DNA of 64,000 nucleotides from Mesostigma viride (taxonomy: Eukaryota > Streptophyta > Mesostigmatophyceae > Mesostigmatales > Mesostigmataceae). The translations under genes were made by a program, and so were the position numbers. The notes under the pieces are model-generated. The model was not told the DNA's origin. It did no database searches and saw nothing but the letters and a program-made list of their open reading frames with translations. Shown here piece after piece: positions 20,010-28,755 of the stretch (within the stretch, counting starts at the first letter, position 1; every line of letters starts with the position of its first letter). The stretch lies in assembly GCA_009746045.1 (NCBI GenBank), contig RPFO01001592.1, positions 1 to 64,000 on the forward strand. The letters run 5' to 3'.

Positions 20010-20059
20010 TGGCGCGCTTATCTCAGTGGATAACATTTCTCCGCCACAAGTAAACAGTC
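20010..20059 (+). promoter_or_regulatory. Conserved upstream block of BRO-like copy C
   Basis: GGCGCGCTTATCT at 20011, then ACATTTCTCCGCCACAAGTAAACA ending just before the ATG at 20060. Nearly the same as the block before copy B. Confidence 0.55.
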
Positions 20060-20974
20060 ATGGCATCCCAGGCACTTGTGAGGTATCTGCAGCCTTCGCG
20101 CGATGTGCCGGGGGAAGACCCATTCGCGAACAAGATACGAGTGACGCCTGATGGCAAGATATCGGTTTTGGACGTGATCAAAGTGATGATGTTCATGAAC
20201 AGCGACGGCACATTCTACAAAGGAGCGAGTGGACATGCCAGCGAACGCCTCGCCAATCTATGCTCGGACCATGAAGAGGTGACCGATATTATGGATCACT
20301 TCAAGTTTCCTGGTCCTGGTCAGCGAGACACCCCTGTCAGTGGGCGACGGGAAATTATCAAGATCATACAGCTCCTGCCCGGCAAGAAGGCCGCCGCCTT
20401 CCGCCACCACATGGCAGTGCTGTTGGAGAGGTACCTCGACGCCGACCCGGCGCTCATCCAGGACCTGCACGACCGGTACCGCGACAGGACCGGCGAGGAG
20501 TTCGTGCCTCTCCCTCGCCAGCAAGTGCTGGAGGCCCCTCGCATCAAGAGCTGCGAGAAGACAAAGCTGGACATGCGCGCCATCAAGGAGAGCAGCGCCA
20601 AGCCGGTGCCCGCTCGAGTGTACGCCGCCGTCAACAACAGTTCCAACAAGCTGGCGACGGGCTACGATCAAACGGCAGACTACCGCAAGGACCAGGGGCT
20701 CACGAAGAAGAGCCAGGCCACTCGCGACACCTTCACGGACGGGATGTGCGGTCTGTCGATATTCTTCCACGAGCAGCACAAGGCCATGGTGTCTAAGGGG
20801 GGCGACCCCGAGAAGTCGGCCCTCTCCATAGTGGATATGCTGGCACCCGGGCTAGAAAAGCTGGGTCACTACAAGGAGGCTCGCGAGTACCGCGGCCCCG
20901 AGTTTGCGGCAAACAACAAACGACTAATGCTTGAGAACCAGGTGTGGAACAGGGACAAGAGGATAAAAGCGTAA
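20060..20974 (+). CDS. BRO-like family protein, copy C
   Basis: An intact 304-residue protein. The N-terminal BRO-N-like domain (residues 1-135) has KIRVTPDGKISVLDVIKV, HFKFPGPGQRDTPVSGRR, QLLPGKKAAAFRHHMAVLLE and RYLDADPALIQ. The C-terminal domain (about 150-304) contains LPRQQVLEAPRIKSCE, a conserved KDQGLTKKSQATRDTFTD stretch and a final LENQVWNRDKRIKA. The C-terminal half is nearly identical, at base level, to copy D, while the N-terminal halves differ, which points to gene conversion or recent partial duplication. BRO-type proteins are generally thought to bind nucleic acid and modulate host or viral transcription; the exact role here is unknown. Confidence 0.75.
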   Translation: MASQALVRYLQPSRDVPGEDPFANKIRVTPDGKISVLDVIKVMMFMNSDGTFYKGASGHASERLANLCSDHEEVTDIMDHFKFPGPGQRDTPVSGRREIIKIIQLLPGKKAAAFRHHMAVLLERYLDADPALIQDLHDRYRDRTGEEFVPLPRQQVLEAPRIKSCEKTKLDMRAIKESSAKPVPARVYAAVNNSSNKLATGYDQTADYRKDQGLTKKSQATRDTFTDGMCGLSIFFHEQHKAMVSKGGDPEKSALSIVDMLAPGLEKLGHYKEAREYRGPEFAANNKRLMLENQVWNRDKRIKA

Positions 20975-21012
20975 TTGCAATCATAATAATGATAATGGAC
21001 AACCTTGAAACG

Positions 21013-21064
21013 GTGGCGCGCTTATCTGGAGCGATACAATTTCTACAACAACAATAAATCAATC
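21013..21064 (+). promoter_or_regulatory. Conserved upstream block of BRO-like copy D
   Basis: GGCGCGCTTATCT at 21014, 51 nt before the ATG at 21065. The downstream part (TACAATTTCTACAACAACAATAAATCA) is a diverged form of the block before copies B and C. Confidence 0.5.
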
Positions 21065-21982
21065 ATGGCCTCCAATGCAGTTGTGAGGTATTTGCAACCC
21101 TTGCGCGATGGGTCTGGTGAGCAGGATCCATTTGCTGGCAAGATTCGCGTGACCCCGGATGGCAAGATTTCGGTTATTGATGCTATCAAGTGCATGATAT
21201 TTATGAAGCCGGATGGATCGTTCACAACTAATTCATTCAGACACGCAAGCGAGGCCTTCAAAAAACTGTGCTCGGCCCATGAAGAAGTGTACGATGGCAT
21301 CGTACACTTCCGTTTCACCGGCCAAGGGCAACGAGAGACGCCTGTCACTGACCGACAGGGAATCATAAAGATAATCCAGGTCCTACCCGGCAAGAAGGCC
21401 GCCGCCTTTCGCCAGTCAGTGGCTGTGCTATTGGAGAGATACCTGGACGCGGACCCGGCTCTAATTCAAGAGTTGTTGGATAGGTACCGCGACAGGACCG
21501 GCGAGGAGTTCGTGCCTCTCCCTCGCCAGCAAGTGCTGGAGGCCCCTCGCATCAAGAGCTGCGAGAGTAATAAGCTAGACATGCGCGCCATCAAGGAGAG
21601 CAGCGCCAAGCCCGTGCCGTCCAGGGTGTACGCCATCGTCAACAACGCGGCCAACAAGCTGGTGACCGGCTACGAGCAGACCGCCGACTACAGGAAGGAC
21701 CAGGGGCTCACGAAGAAGAGCCAGGCCACTCGCGACACGTTCACAGACCCCATGTGCGCATTGACCGAATTCTTCCATTTGCGGCACCAAGAGGAGGTAC
21801 GTGCCGGGAAAGACCCCGAGAAGACGGCGCTGGTCATGGTGGAGGCATTGGCACCGGGGCTGGAAAAGCTGGGTCACTACAATAAGGCTCGCGAGTACCG
21901 CGGCCCCGAGTTTGCGGCAAACAACAAACGACTCATGCTTGAGAACCAGGCGTGGAACAGGGACAAGAGGATAAAATCGTAA
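21065..21982 (+). CDS. BRO-like family protein, copy D
   Basis: An intact 305-residue protein starting MASNAVVRYLQPLRDG. It is a tandem paralogue of copy C, 90 nt downstream. The N-terminal domain has KIRVTPDGKISVIDAIKC, HFRFTGQGQRETPVTDRQG, VLPGKKAAAFRQSVAVLLER. The C-terminal domain shares long nucleotide-identical stretches with copy C (from about 21490 on). The upstream codons from 21005 are open but contain the shared promoter block, so the ATG at 21065 is preferred. Function as for copy C. Confidence 0.75.
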   Translation: MASNAVVRYLQPLRDGSGEQDPFAGKIRVTPDGKISVIDAIKCMIFMKPDGSFTTNSFRHASEAFKKLCSAHEEVYDGIVHFRFTGQGQRETPVTDRQGIIKIIQVLPGKKAAAFRQSVAVLLERYLDADPALIQELLDRYRDRTGEEFVPLPRQQVLEAPRIKSCESNKLDMRAIKESSAKPVPSRVYAIVNNAANKLVTGYEQTADYRKDQGLTKKSQATRDTFTDPMCALTEFFHLRHQEEVRAGKDPEKTALVMVEALAPGLEKLGHYNKAREYRGPEFAANNKRLMLENQAWNRDKRIKS

Positions 21983-22021
21983 TCTCATTCAATTATATAT
22001 AACGTTAATGTACTAATCTTA

Positions 22022-22534
22022 ATGGGTTCATACCAATGCACGGTCATTACAAACAGTGGGACGAGGTGCAGACGGCGGGGGGGCGGCCGGGCACACAAGT
22101 GCACCCAACACGCGACCAGAAACAGGAAAAACACCCACACATGGCCCTCCGCCTGCTGCGGGCACGGCAACCGGGCGAAGAAAGTCCTTCCCGTTATCCC
22201 CCCGGAAGCACGGGACGTCGAGTATTCCGCGCGACTGGCCAGGTTCCAGGATGCCCTGCGCGTCGTGCGCCAGCCGCTAGGGGCCGGTATAGGCCCTCTG
22301 CGGGCGACGGCTATCCGACAACGGAACCGAGCGAATCTTGTGGCCGCGTCCAACGACCTCCTGTCTACAGCGCGCGCCGCGGGGGTCCCCGTGCAGGTCG
22401 TCGCCGCCGCCATCAACGCGGCTCCTCCACCCCCTCCTCCACCCCCGCCCGCGCCTGCACCTGCGCCTGCACCTGCGCCGGGCCACAACGCCGGTCAGAG
22501 GCGAATCAACAGACGGCGCGCGCGCAGGCACTGA
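22022..22534 (+). CDS. Cys-rich N-terminus, proline/alanine-rich tail protein
   Basis: A 170-residue protein. The N-terminus reads QCTVITNSGTRCRRRG, then HKCTQH, a compact CxxxTxxGxRC...C..H zinc-knuckle-like motif that recurs in the gene at 24878-25475 (DRCGALTGKGGRC). The centre is helical (RFQDALRVVRQPLGAG, LVAASNDLLSTARAAG). A poly-proline run followed by APAPAPAP dipeptides (22425-22480) leads into a basic end (RRINRRRARRH). A short nucleic-acid-binding protein is a fair inference from the knuckle and basic tail. Confidence 0.55.
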   Translation: MGSYQCTVITNSGTRCRRRGGGRAHKCTQHATRNRKNTHTWPSACCGHGNRAKKVLPVIPPEARDVEYSARLARFQDALRVVRQPLGAGIGPLRATAIRQRNRANLVAASNDLLSTARAAGVPVQVVAAAINAAPPPPPPPPPAPAPAPAPAPGHNAGQRRINRRRARRH

Positions 22535-22540
22535 GGTGCG

Positions 22541-22732
22541 TCAGTGGCTCATGGTCGCCACCAAAAGGGCGATCACGACGACGGCAAACACGACCGGGAC
22601 GACCAGCTCCGGCCTGGACACCAATGGGGGGGCAAACACAACGGGGGCGGTGGGGTCCAGATGCTCCGTCCTTTTCAAATCGCCCAGGCCCTCCTGTACG
22701 GGAGCAACGTTCTCTATGCTAGATGTGGACAT
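22541..22732 (-). CDS. Small C-terminally anchored membrane protein
   Basis: A 63-residue protein with a polar N-terminal 40 residues (MSTSSIENVAPVQEG...) and one strong membrane span at about residues 43-60 (LVVPVVFAVVVIALLVATM). The tail-anchor layout resembles other small virion membrane proteins in this window. It is convergent with the 22022 gene, separated by 6 nt. Confidence 0.5.
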   Translation of the reverse strand: MSTSSIENVAPVQEGLGDLKRTEHLDPTAPVVFAPPLVSRPELVVPVVFAVVVIALLVATMSH

Positions 22733-22795
22733 GCTTTATCCACGTTACAGTAAACCAAAGTTTATTTATTGTTTACCAATGTAGGATTTGGTTTC

Positions 22796-23329
22796 TCAAC
22801 CCTTGGATGCTATCTTCGCGTTTGCCAAATCCGTCTTGGCGGCGGCCAGCTGGGTCCTGAGATTGTCGATGCTGGCCTTGTGGTTGGTAAGGGCCAGCTC
22901 CATCAATTTCAAGGCGTCGTCCCTCTCCGAAACGACCCTCTTCAGGTCATTGACCTGGCTGGCAAGCTTGTTCCTCGCCCTTTCGTGTCTCTTTCGGGTG
23001 GCATCCCTTTCCTTCTTGTGCTTTGTGATCACCCCCTCGATCTTGTCTCTCATGTCCGCGAATTGGGAGTGAACAGTGGTCACAAACTCCCTTGGGACAA
23101 AAACCCTGGATGGGAGAGGCCCTTCGTTCAATCGGACAACTCGATTCCCCACTTCATGTGAGGGGTCTAGCACCTTAACACATTGCGACGGTGGCATGTT
23201 TTCCTTGTCAGAATCGCTGCCATCAGAGCTGCCCCCACCATCAGAACTGCTTGTGTTCTCCATCGCCGACTTCGGGCGGATTGCGGGCGAAATGGCTCTC
23301 TCACAGTTGCTGGTCTCTTTGTCCACCAT
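22796..23329 (-). CDS. Coiled-coil protein
   Basis: About 177 residues starting MVDKETSNCERAIS (23329). The frame is open further upstream, but there it only translates the GATCTCTGATGTGGCA minisatellite. An acidic, serine-rich segment (SSSDGGGSSDGSDSDKEN) is followed by a long charged helix from about residue 75 to the end, with heptad-like leucine/alanine/valine spacing (LASQVNDLKRVVSERDDALKLMELAL, in parts). No catalytic motif. A structural or scaffolding role is inferred. Confidence 0.55.
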   Translation of the reverse strand: MVDKETSNCERAISPAIRPKSAMENTSSSDGGGSSDGSDSDKENMPPSQCVKVLDPSHEVGNRVVRLNEGPLPSRVFVPREFVTTVHSQFADMRDKIEGVITKHKKERDATRKRHERARNKLASQVNDLKRVVSERDDALKLMELALTNHKASIDNLRTQLAAAKTDLANAKIASKG

Positions 23330-23359
23330 ATGGCCAGGCCTGTGTGCATGGGGCATCCA

Positions 23360-23620
23360 AGATCTGTGACGTGGCATACCAGAGATCTGTGACGTGGCAA
23401 GTGACGGGCAGATCCGAGATCTCTGATGTGGCAGATCTCTGATGTGGCAGATCCAAGATCTCTGATGTGGCAGTGGCAGATCCGAGATCTCTGATGTGCC
23501 AGATCTCTGATGTGGCAGATCCGAGATCTCTGATGTGGCAGATCTCTGATGTGGCAGATCCGAGATCTCTGATGTGGCATATGATGTGGCGGATCCAAGA
23601 TCTCTACAGATCACAGATCC
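23360..23620. repeat. Minisatellite of GATCTCTGATGTGGCA units
   Basis: About a dozen imperfect copies of a 16-23-bp unit, core GATCTCTGATGTGGCA with an optional GATCCGA spacer, fill the region between the divergent coiled-coil gene and the RING-like gene. The unit contains the palindrome AGATCT. The rest of 23621-23819 is ordinary intergenic sequence; I see no gene in it. Confidence 0.85.
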
Positions 23621-23819
23621 ACTGGCCAAGTGCCATCATAAGTGTGTTGCCAACCCTCCCCAGACACACCAAACCACCAGCGCCCAGCCATCCGAAATCC
23701 CAGTCCACCACCCATCATTCCTAGTCCCCGGAAGCCATTCCTTTTTCGCCCGAGTGCCCATTCTAAAGCCCGAGGCTCCATAAAGGTGACATTTACAGTA
23801 CATTTTCGCATCAGAAATC

Positions 23820-24719
23820 ATGCCCGCCGAACATTTCCATGGCGCCTGTCTGGGTTTGCCGGAGGCTCACTACATCTACAACCCGGAGACCGGGGAAAAG
23901 CTTTTCAAGAACGTGACGAACGTGCAGTTCGCGGAGGACTGGAAGAAGCAGAACCCTGGAAAGGATCCTCACCCCCCCACCATCAGGTGCGAGAGTTGCA
24001 ACGAGCTCAGGTTCATATCCGCCTACACCTGCGGCCCCATGGTCAGGCAGGCGGACGTCTGCGACCAGTGCCACGAGGCCGTCCGCAAGTACACCCTCAA
24101 GAAGAGGCTGGACATCGAGGCGCTGGCCAAGAAGGCGGTTAAGAAGTACACCGCCAAGGAGGTCCGCATCATCCCTCCGTGCGGCAGGGGCGACAGGAAG
24201 TTCGAGGAGGCCATCTGGCAGGCGGAGCACGAGGCGCACGGGGACGAGGGCATGGACAGCATCGAGGTGTGCATCCTGTGCGACCAGAGACTGGAGAACG
24301 TTTACTCTCCCAAGGTGGACATGGACACGGCCCCGCACTTCCACATGGGCGGCGTCTGCGACGGCTGCATGATGACCGTGCTGGTCGAGCAGGAGAGCCC
24401 CGACGACATCGACTGCCCCCTGTGCCTCCATGAGGACCGCCGCAAGGAGCACGTGGCCAGGCTGCAGTTCCCCTACTTCGTCTTCAACCCCCACCTGACC
24501 GCCATAGCCCACGTGGCCAGCGTGCGGTCTGTGGGCGAGATCACCATCTTCCGCGCCCACAACGCCAAGTGCATCGTCGTCGAGAAGGCCACGGGGGAGC
24601 TCGCTGCCCTGGAGGGCGGCGCGAGGAAGCGCAAGGGTGCGGACGCCTCTCCCGAGACGGAGGTGGTGTGCGTGGACAACGGCCCGCAGCCCAGGCGCAG
24701 GATTGGTCTCAGGTCCTGA
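23820..24719 (+). CDS. Cysteine-rich protein with RING-like finger
   Basis: An intact 299-residue protein. Two zinc modules are visible. The first has CESCNEL and CDQCHEA about 25 residues apart (residues 57-87). The second has CILCDQRL (about 155-162), HFHMGGVCDGCMM and CPLCLHED (about 180-207), which gives a C3HC4-like RING order. A basic stretch (ARKRKGADAS) near the C-terminus could be a nuclear signal. RING fingers usually act as E3 ubiquitin ligases, so interference with host ubiquitination is plausible but unproven. A long helix with lysines (residues 88-115) links the modules. Confidence 0.65.
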   Translation: MPAEHFHGACLGLPEAHYIYNPETGEKLFKNVTNVQFAEDWKKQNPGKDPHPPTIRCESCNELRFISAYTCGPMVRQADVCDQCHEAVRKYTLKKRLDIEALAKKAVKKYTAKEVRIIPPCGRGDRKFEEAIWQAEHEAHGDEGMDSIEVCILCDQRLENVYSPKVDMDTAPHFHMGGVCDGCMMTVLVEQESPDDIDCPLCLHEDRRKEHVARLQFPYFVFNPHLTAIAHVASVRSVGEITIFRAHNAKCIVVEKATGELAALEGGARKRKGADASPETEVVCVDNGPQPRRRIGLRS

Positions 24720-24877
24720 GCGGTCGATAGCGCCTTTCTCTCACTCAGCAGTTGTTTGAAGCGTGACAGGCAGCTAATTGAGCACTGTCCCTCACCGCGT
24801 TTTATGTACAGCGCACCCTAGGGGCGCGACTAGGTGATAAACGTGCTATTATTTATTTTTTTAATGAATATATATTT

Positions 24878-25475
24878 TCACCTCCTCGTGCGCGATCGCC
24901 CCCTCACCCTGCGCGCCCCCGTTGTGTGTCCGCCCCGCTTAGGCAGCACGCGGGCGCCGGTGTACATCGGCACGTACATAGGCACGTACCCCGCTCTCTT
25001 TGTGAACCTGTCCTCGTAATCGTCGTCATCCTCGCTGTTTTCGTAAACTGCGGGCACACCTTCCGCGTCGGCAAATATGTCACCGTCTTCGTCGGCTTCC
25101 CATCCGCCACGCGGGTCAGCGGCGGCAGCCATGGCAGCAATGTCAGCCTGTGTCAGCCTGGCACGGGCGGCATTGGCGGCGGCAGCAGATCTCCATCGAC
25201 CCCTTATCTCATCAGATTTGTTGGAAGGGACAGCGGGGGCTTGCCCGACCATCATCCTCCCCAGCGCCTTCGACACACCGCTGAAACGGAGCATGTCGAG
25301 ACTGGGCGCGCCCACCCGGTGAGAGCGGCCCGACCGCCCCCGCGCCCAGGCGCGCCCCCCCCCCCCTCCTCCCGCCCCCGTGGTGCGGGCACGCGCTCCT
25401 GCCGCCCCAAGTATGCCACCCGCACCGGCCGCCCTTGCCCGTCAACGCACCGCAACGATCGGACGATACCGCCAT
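24878..25475 (-). CDS. Zinc-knuckle N-terminus plus acidic tail protein (one or more frameshifts)
   Basis: From MAVSSDRCGALTGKGGRC (25475) to a basic end (RRVRGRSRTRR). The two parts are in different frames, and the break coincides with a C run of about 14 at 25351-25364. The N-terminal CxxxTxxGxRC...C..H knuckle is like that of the 22022 gene. After the break, 145 codons from 25315 encode a helical part (DMLRFSGVSKALGRMM) and an acidic segment (ENSEDDDDYEDRF) followed by VPMYVPMY. If the break is real, the 24878-25315 frame would stand alone. A nucleic-acid-binding role is inferred only from the knuckle. Confidence 0.5.
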
Positions 25476-25543
25476 CGCGCGAAACACGTATACAAAAAAG
25501 CGCACATAATTTTGAAACGCGCGCGCACAGCAACGCTCGAACG

Positions 25544-26100
25544 CTCTCAACACGGCCCCGACTTGGATAGCCTTCTACCACCAAAAAAGAGAAGACTATC
25601 CAACAAAACCCCCGCCAACACCGGCCCGTCCATCCGTCACCAGGAAAAAAAAGAGAAGACTATCCAAATTCCCCCCCTCTCAAACCCCGCTCGACCATCG
25701 AACAAATTTAAGACGACCTCTCCAGCCACTCTCGCCCGTTGGTCGTGGATAGCCTTCTCTTGGATAGCCTTCTTTTTACCCCCCCGGCCAAACTATTACT
25801 CCACCTATACCCTACACCCTATACCCTATACCCCCCTGAAAATTTCCTTACGCCATAAAATACTTTTTTTTCTATCCAAAAAGAAGACTACCAAAAGAAG
25901 ACTATCCAAACTCCCCCCCTCTTAAACCCCGCCCGACCATCGAACAAATTTAAGACGCCCCCTCCCGACATTCTCGACCATCGGTCGTGGATAGCCTTCT
26001 CGTCGACAAAAAAAACGGCACGCGACGAGAAACCTCTCTCGACCAAGATCGTGGATAGACTTCTCCAAAAACACGGAGAGAAGAACATCCAACCTCTCCA
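25544..26100 (+). repeat. Outer, diverged copy of the 0.56-kb palindrome-arm repeat
   Basis: Collinear with 29494-30050 in the right palindrome arm, and inverted relative to 27645-28201 in the left arm. Shared landmarks in order: CTCTCAACACGGCCCCG, GGATAGCCTTCT, CACCAGGAAAAAA, the AAATTTAAGACG box, CCTTACGCCATAAAATAC, and AAGAACATCCAA. Inside are many copies of GGATAGNCTTCT and its complement AGAAGNCTATCC, and a CCCTATA telomere-like stretch (25805-25832). The remaining 26101-26278 has short CCACGA/CCTGCCACGA repeats; I see no gene in 25476-26399. Confidence 0.8.
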
Positions 26101-26399
26101 GCCTCTGCCGACACCCGACCTGCCACGACCTGCCACGACCCGCCACGCCCGCCACGAACTGCCACGAACGCAGCTAACGACGCTCAAAGCACGCGCACGA
26201 ACGAGGGGTAGCCCTCGCGAAGCCTAGCAAGGGTTGTGGAGGTGCCGCGACCGCCTGAAAGGCGTGGTTCGCACTTAGACTAGCCCGGGCCGACCCGACC
26301 CCCTGTCGGCCCTCTGTCAGCCCGCTTTTCAAAGTATGACAGCTGGCACTCTAATGCTGGCACACTGGCAGAAAAAAGTGTAGGTGTGATATAGGTATC

Positions 26400-26705
26400 A
26401 TGCCAGTAAAACGAATGTTCCCGGCTGGCGACCCGCCTGGCCGTCATCACGTGATCAACCAGTTGCAATTCCCGAGACAACCGCAACCTGTACGAGCGCC
26501 GGCTTGAAGCCATGCGCAGGAATATGCGCGTCGTTGAACGGCAAAGAGCAATCGAGGCCGAAATGGCCGCCCAGGCCCAGGCCCAGGCCATAGCCCAAGC
26601 AGCGGCCGACCAGCTGCAGTGGGTGGTGGAGGTGCACGAGCAGCAACAACACCGCGCGCGACGACGTGTACGGCGGACCAAGAGGCGCCGGGGGGGAAGC
26701 GCTAG
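26400..26705 (+). pseudogene. Left-arm copy of the MPVKRMFP basic protein, frameshifted
   Basis: Counterpart of the intact right-arm gene at 30996-31307. Starts with the same MPVKRMFPAGDPPGRHH, but a 5-base deletion near 26468 shifts the frame, and one G is missing from the G run near 26695. The damage in the left arm only, with the right arm intact, is the main asymmetry between the arms here. Confidence 0.6.
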
Positions 26706-26749
26706 GGCCCGTGACCCTTGCAATTTTGTCCCTGCGATATATATAGACG

Positions 26750-27119
26750 ATGGAAGAGGGCACGTCCCCACCCGGGTCCACGCACGTACCGCGCCGAAAA
26801 ATGAAGGCGGACGGCACGTACTACACCCCCCGCCCCCGCCACCTCCTCCCGGCCCGGTGCTTCGGGCACTCAAGTACATCGTGCAGTCCCCGCTGGGGGC
26901 CCCACTCCGGTTTCTGGTGACGTACGGGGTAGAGGGAGACGGGTTTGTAAGGGCCTACGAGGGATGTTCAGACTGACCCTGTTGATGGCCGTAATCCTCG
27001 CGTACTTCGTGTATTTCCTGGTCAAGATGTGGCGTCGCCCCGTCAAGCTGGACTTCACCCCGGCCGTGGCGGCCGTAAAGAGGCTCCCCACTCCAAGCAG
27101 CGGGCCGACAGTGGGCTGA
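26750..27119 (+). pseudogene. Left-arm copy of the MEEGTSPP membrane protein, frameshifted
   Basis: Counterpart of the intact right-arm gene at 30579-30950. It differs by one C fewer in the run near 26826 (six instead of seven) and one G fewer near 26960 (three instead of four), each breaking the frame. Both are homopolymer differences, so base-calling error in one arm is as likely as decay. Confidence 0.6.
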
Positions 27120-27150
27120 GTAATTATCCATCGCAGTATTATCCATCACC

Positions 27151-27628
27151 ATGTTCATGCTATTGCTCGTGATCATCCTGCTGTTTGTGATCTTCATGAT
27201 GCGTAACATGCCCGAACCCGCTACCCCCCCTCGGACCCCGGTGCAGCCGCCGTGGCGTACGAGGCCACCCCCAACCCGGAGCCGGACAGCACGGCCGCGG
27301 CCCCCGCGAACACGGTAGACCCCCGCGCGCCGAGGAGAAGGCCGAGCGCGTGCGCTTCAAGGACGCGATACCCGGAATGGCCACCAACGTGCAGGCGATG
27401 ATCGTGGACAGCGTGAACCCCGTGTCCATGTTGGGCGGCCTCATGAGCGGGTTCGGCATGATTCCCAACAAGGCGGCCGACAAGGTCAGCAAGGCGGGCG
27501 CCAAGATCACCAAGGCCGTGGTGGGGCACACCCCGGGCGGTGCGCTGATGCAGGCGTTCAAGGAGAAGAAGAGCGCGCGGTGCAAGGCCAAGAAGTTCTT
27601 CAGCTGGGGGTTCGCCAAGTGCAAGTAG
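27151..27628 (+). CDS. N-anchored membrane protein, left-arm copy (frameshifts in both arms)
   Basis: Starts MFMLLLVIILLFVIFMM, a clear N-terminal membrane anchor. The frame then shifts at a seven-C run (about 27222) and again at a GCGCGC stretch near 27330. The conserved C-terminal frame (27350-27628) holds RFKDAIPGMATNVQAMIVDSV, a glycine/methionine-rich LGGLMSGFGMIPNKAADK segment, and a basic, cysteine-containing end (KKSARCKAKKFFSWGFAKCK). About 158 residues in total. The same shifts occur in the right-arm copy, so either both copies decayed before duplication or the consensus repeated the same errors. Function unknown. Confidence 0.5.
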
Positions 27629-27644
27629 CGCCGAGGGGCGGGAG

Positions 27645-28201
27645 CAGCGGGAGAGCTTGGATGTTCTTCTCCCCCCCGTTTTTGAGAAGCCTATCCACGA
27701 TCTCGCTCGAAACGGGATTCTCACCCCCGCCAGTTTTTTTGGCAAGGAGAAGCCTATCCAACAACATTGCTCGATAATGCCCGGAGAGGGCGTCTTAAAT
27801 TTGTTCGATGGTCGAGCAGGGTTTAAGAGGGGGGAATTTGGATAGTCTTCTTTTGGTAGTCTTCTTTTTGGAGAGAAAAAAAAAGTATTTTATGGCGTAA
27901 GGAATTTTTTTGGGGGGGGGTATAGGCTATAGGGTATAGGCCTGGGGGAATAATAGTTGCGGCCGGGCCCGAAAAAGAAGACTATCCAAGAGAAGCCTAT
28001 CCACGAACATTGCCCGAGAACTGCGGGAGAGGGCGTCTTAAATTTACTCCCCCCACCAGGGGTTGTCAGGGGTCGAGTTTGGATAGTCTTCTTTTTTTTC
28101 CTGGTGACGGATGGATGGGCCGGGGTTGGCAGGGGTTGTATTGGATAGGCTTCTCTTTTTTGGGTCGGAGAAGGCTATCCAAGGCGGGGCCGTGTTGAGA
28201 G
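27645..28201 (-). repeat. 0.56-kb arm repeat, left-arm copy
   Basis: Reverse complement of 29494-30050. Rich in GGATAGNCTTCT / AGAAGNCTATCC pairs that can form nested hairpins. It lies between the membrane-protein gene and the small frame at 28216. Confidence 0.8.
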
Positions 28202-28215
28202 CCCCCGAAAAAAAA

Positions 28216-28368
28216 ATGTCCGCAGTGGTTAATGGATGCGGCCGCCACCCCCCCGTGGGCCGGCCTGCAGTGGTGGACGCCCCCGCCAAGTGGGTGATGC
28301 GCGACGGGAAGATCGTGCTTGCCACCCCGGTCGATGTGGCCGCTGACGTGAGCAAAGACGAGCGATGA
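28216..28368 (+). CDS. Possible 50-residue small protein in the palindrome arm
   Basis: A frame starting MSAVVNGCGRHPPVG with KWVMRDGKIVLATPVDVAADVSKDER at its end. The right-arm copy (about 29325-29477, minus strand) has an extra G in a run and is out of frame, so support is weak. The rest of 28369-29324 (the palindrome core) has no convincing gene. Confidence 0.3.
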   Translation: MSAVVNGCGRHPPVGRPAVVDAPAKWVMRDGKIVLATPVDVAADVSKDER

Positions 28369-28456
28369 CGTCAGCAAGTATACAGCACACCTACGTCCCG
28401 GCACACCCCGCCCCGGGTTGTGGAGGGGTGGCGCTGCGCCTCCCCGAACAGTGGTG

Positions 28457-28755
28457 GTGACAGATGCCAGCAAAGATACCGTAAGATTCCAAACGACATC
28501 CCGCGCGCTCCGCGCCGCCGATGATGGTGACAGGGCAGCGAAGAGGCATGCAGCGTGCCACGTGTCCGATTTCTATTGGCTAAATGCAAAAAAGCCCCCA
28601 TCACACACCGATTCGGGTGGTGACAGGGGCCAGTGGGTGACAGACGCCAGCATAAGTGTCAATCTTTGAAAAATGATCACACGCCGAGCGGTGGTTACCA
28701 GGGGAGGTGTCAGAGTTTGGCAGCATAAGGGCAAAAAAAATATCTAAAGTGACAG
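28457..28755 (+). repeat. Iteron-like cluster of GTGACAG motifs
   Basis: Exact GTGACAG at 28457, 28527, 28620, 28637 and 28749, all direct, within 100-400 bases of the palindrome centre, and mirrored on the other side. Several are followed by a GCCAG (ATGCCAGCA, ACGCCAGCA). They could be protein-binding sites for replication or resolution. Confidence 0.5.

Noticed and set aside
23383-23620. CRISPR-like array
   Set aside because: Repeats are contiguous and imperfect with no unique spacers of constant length, so this is a minisatellite.
25380-25925. A 181-codon plus-strand frame at 25380-25925
   Set aside because: It runs through the GGATAG/CTATCC repeat unit and the C run; composition follows the repeat, not a protein.
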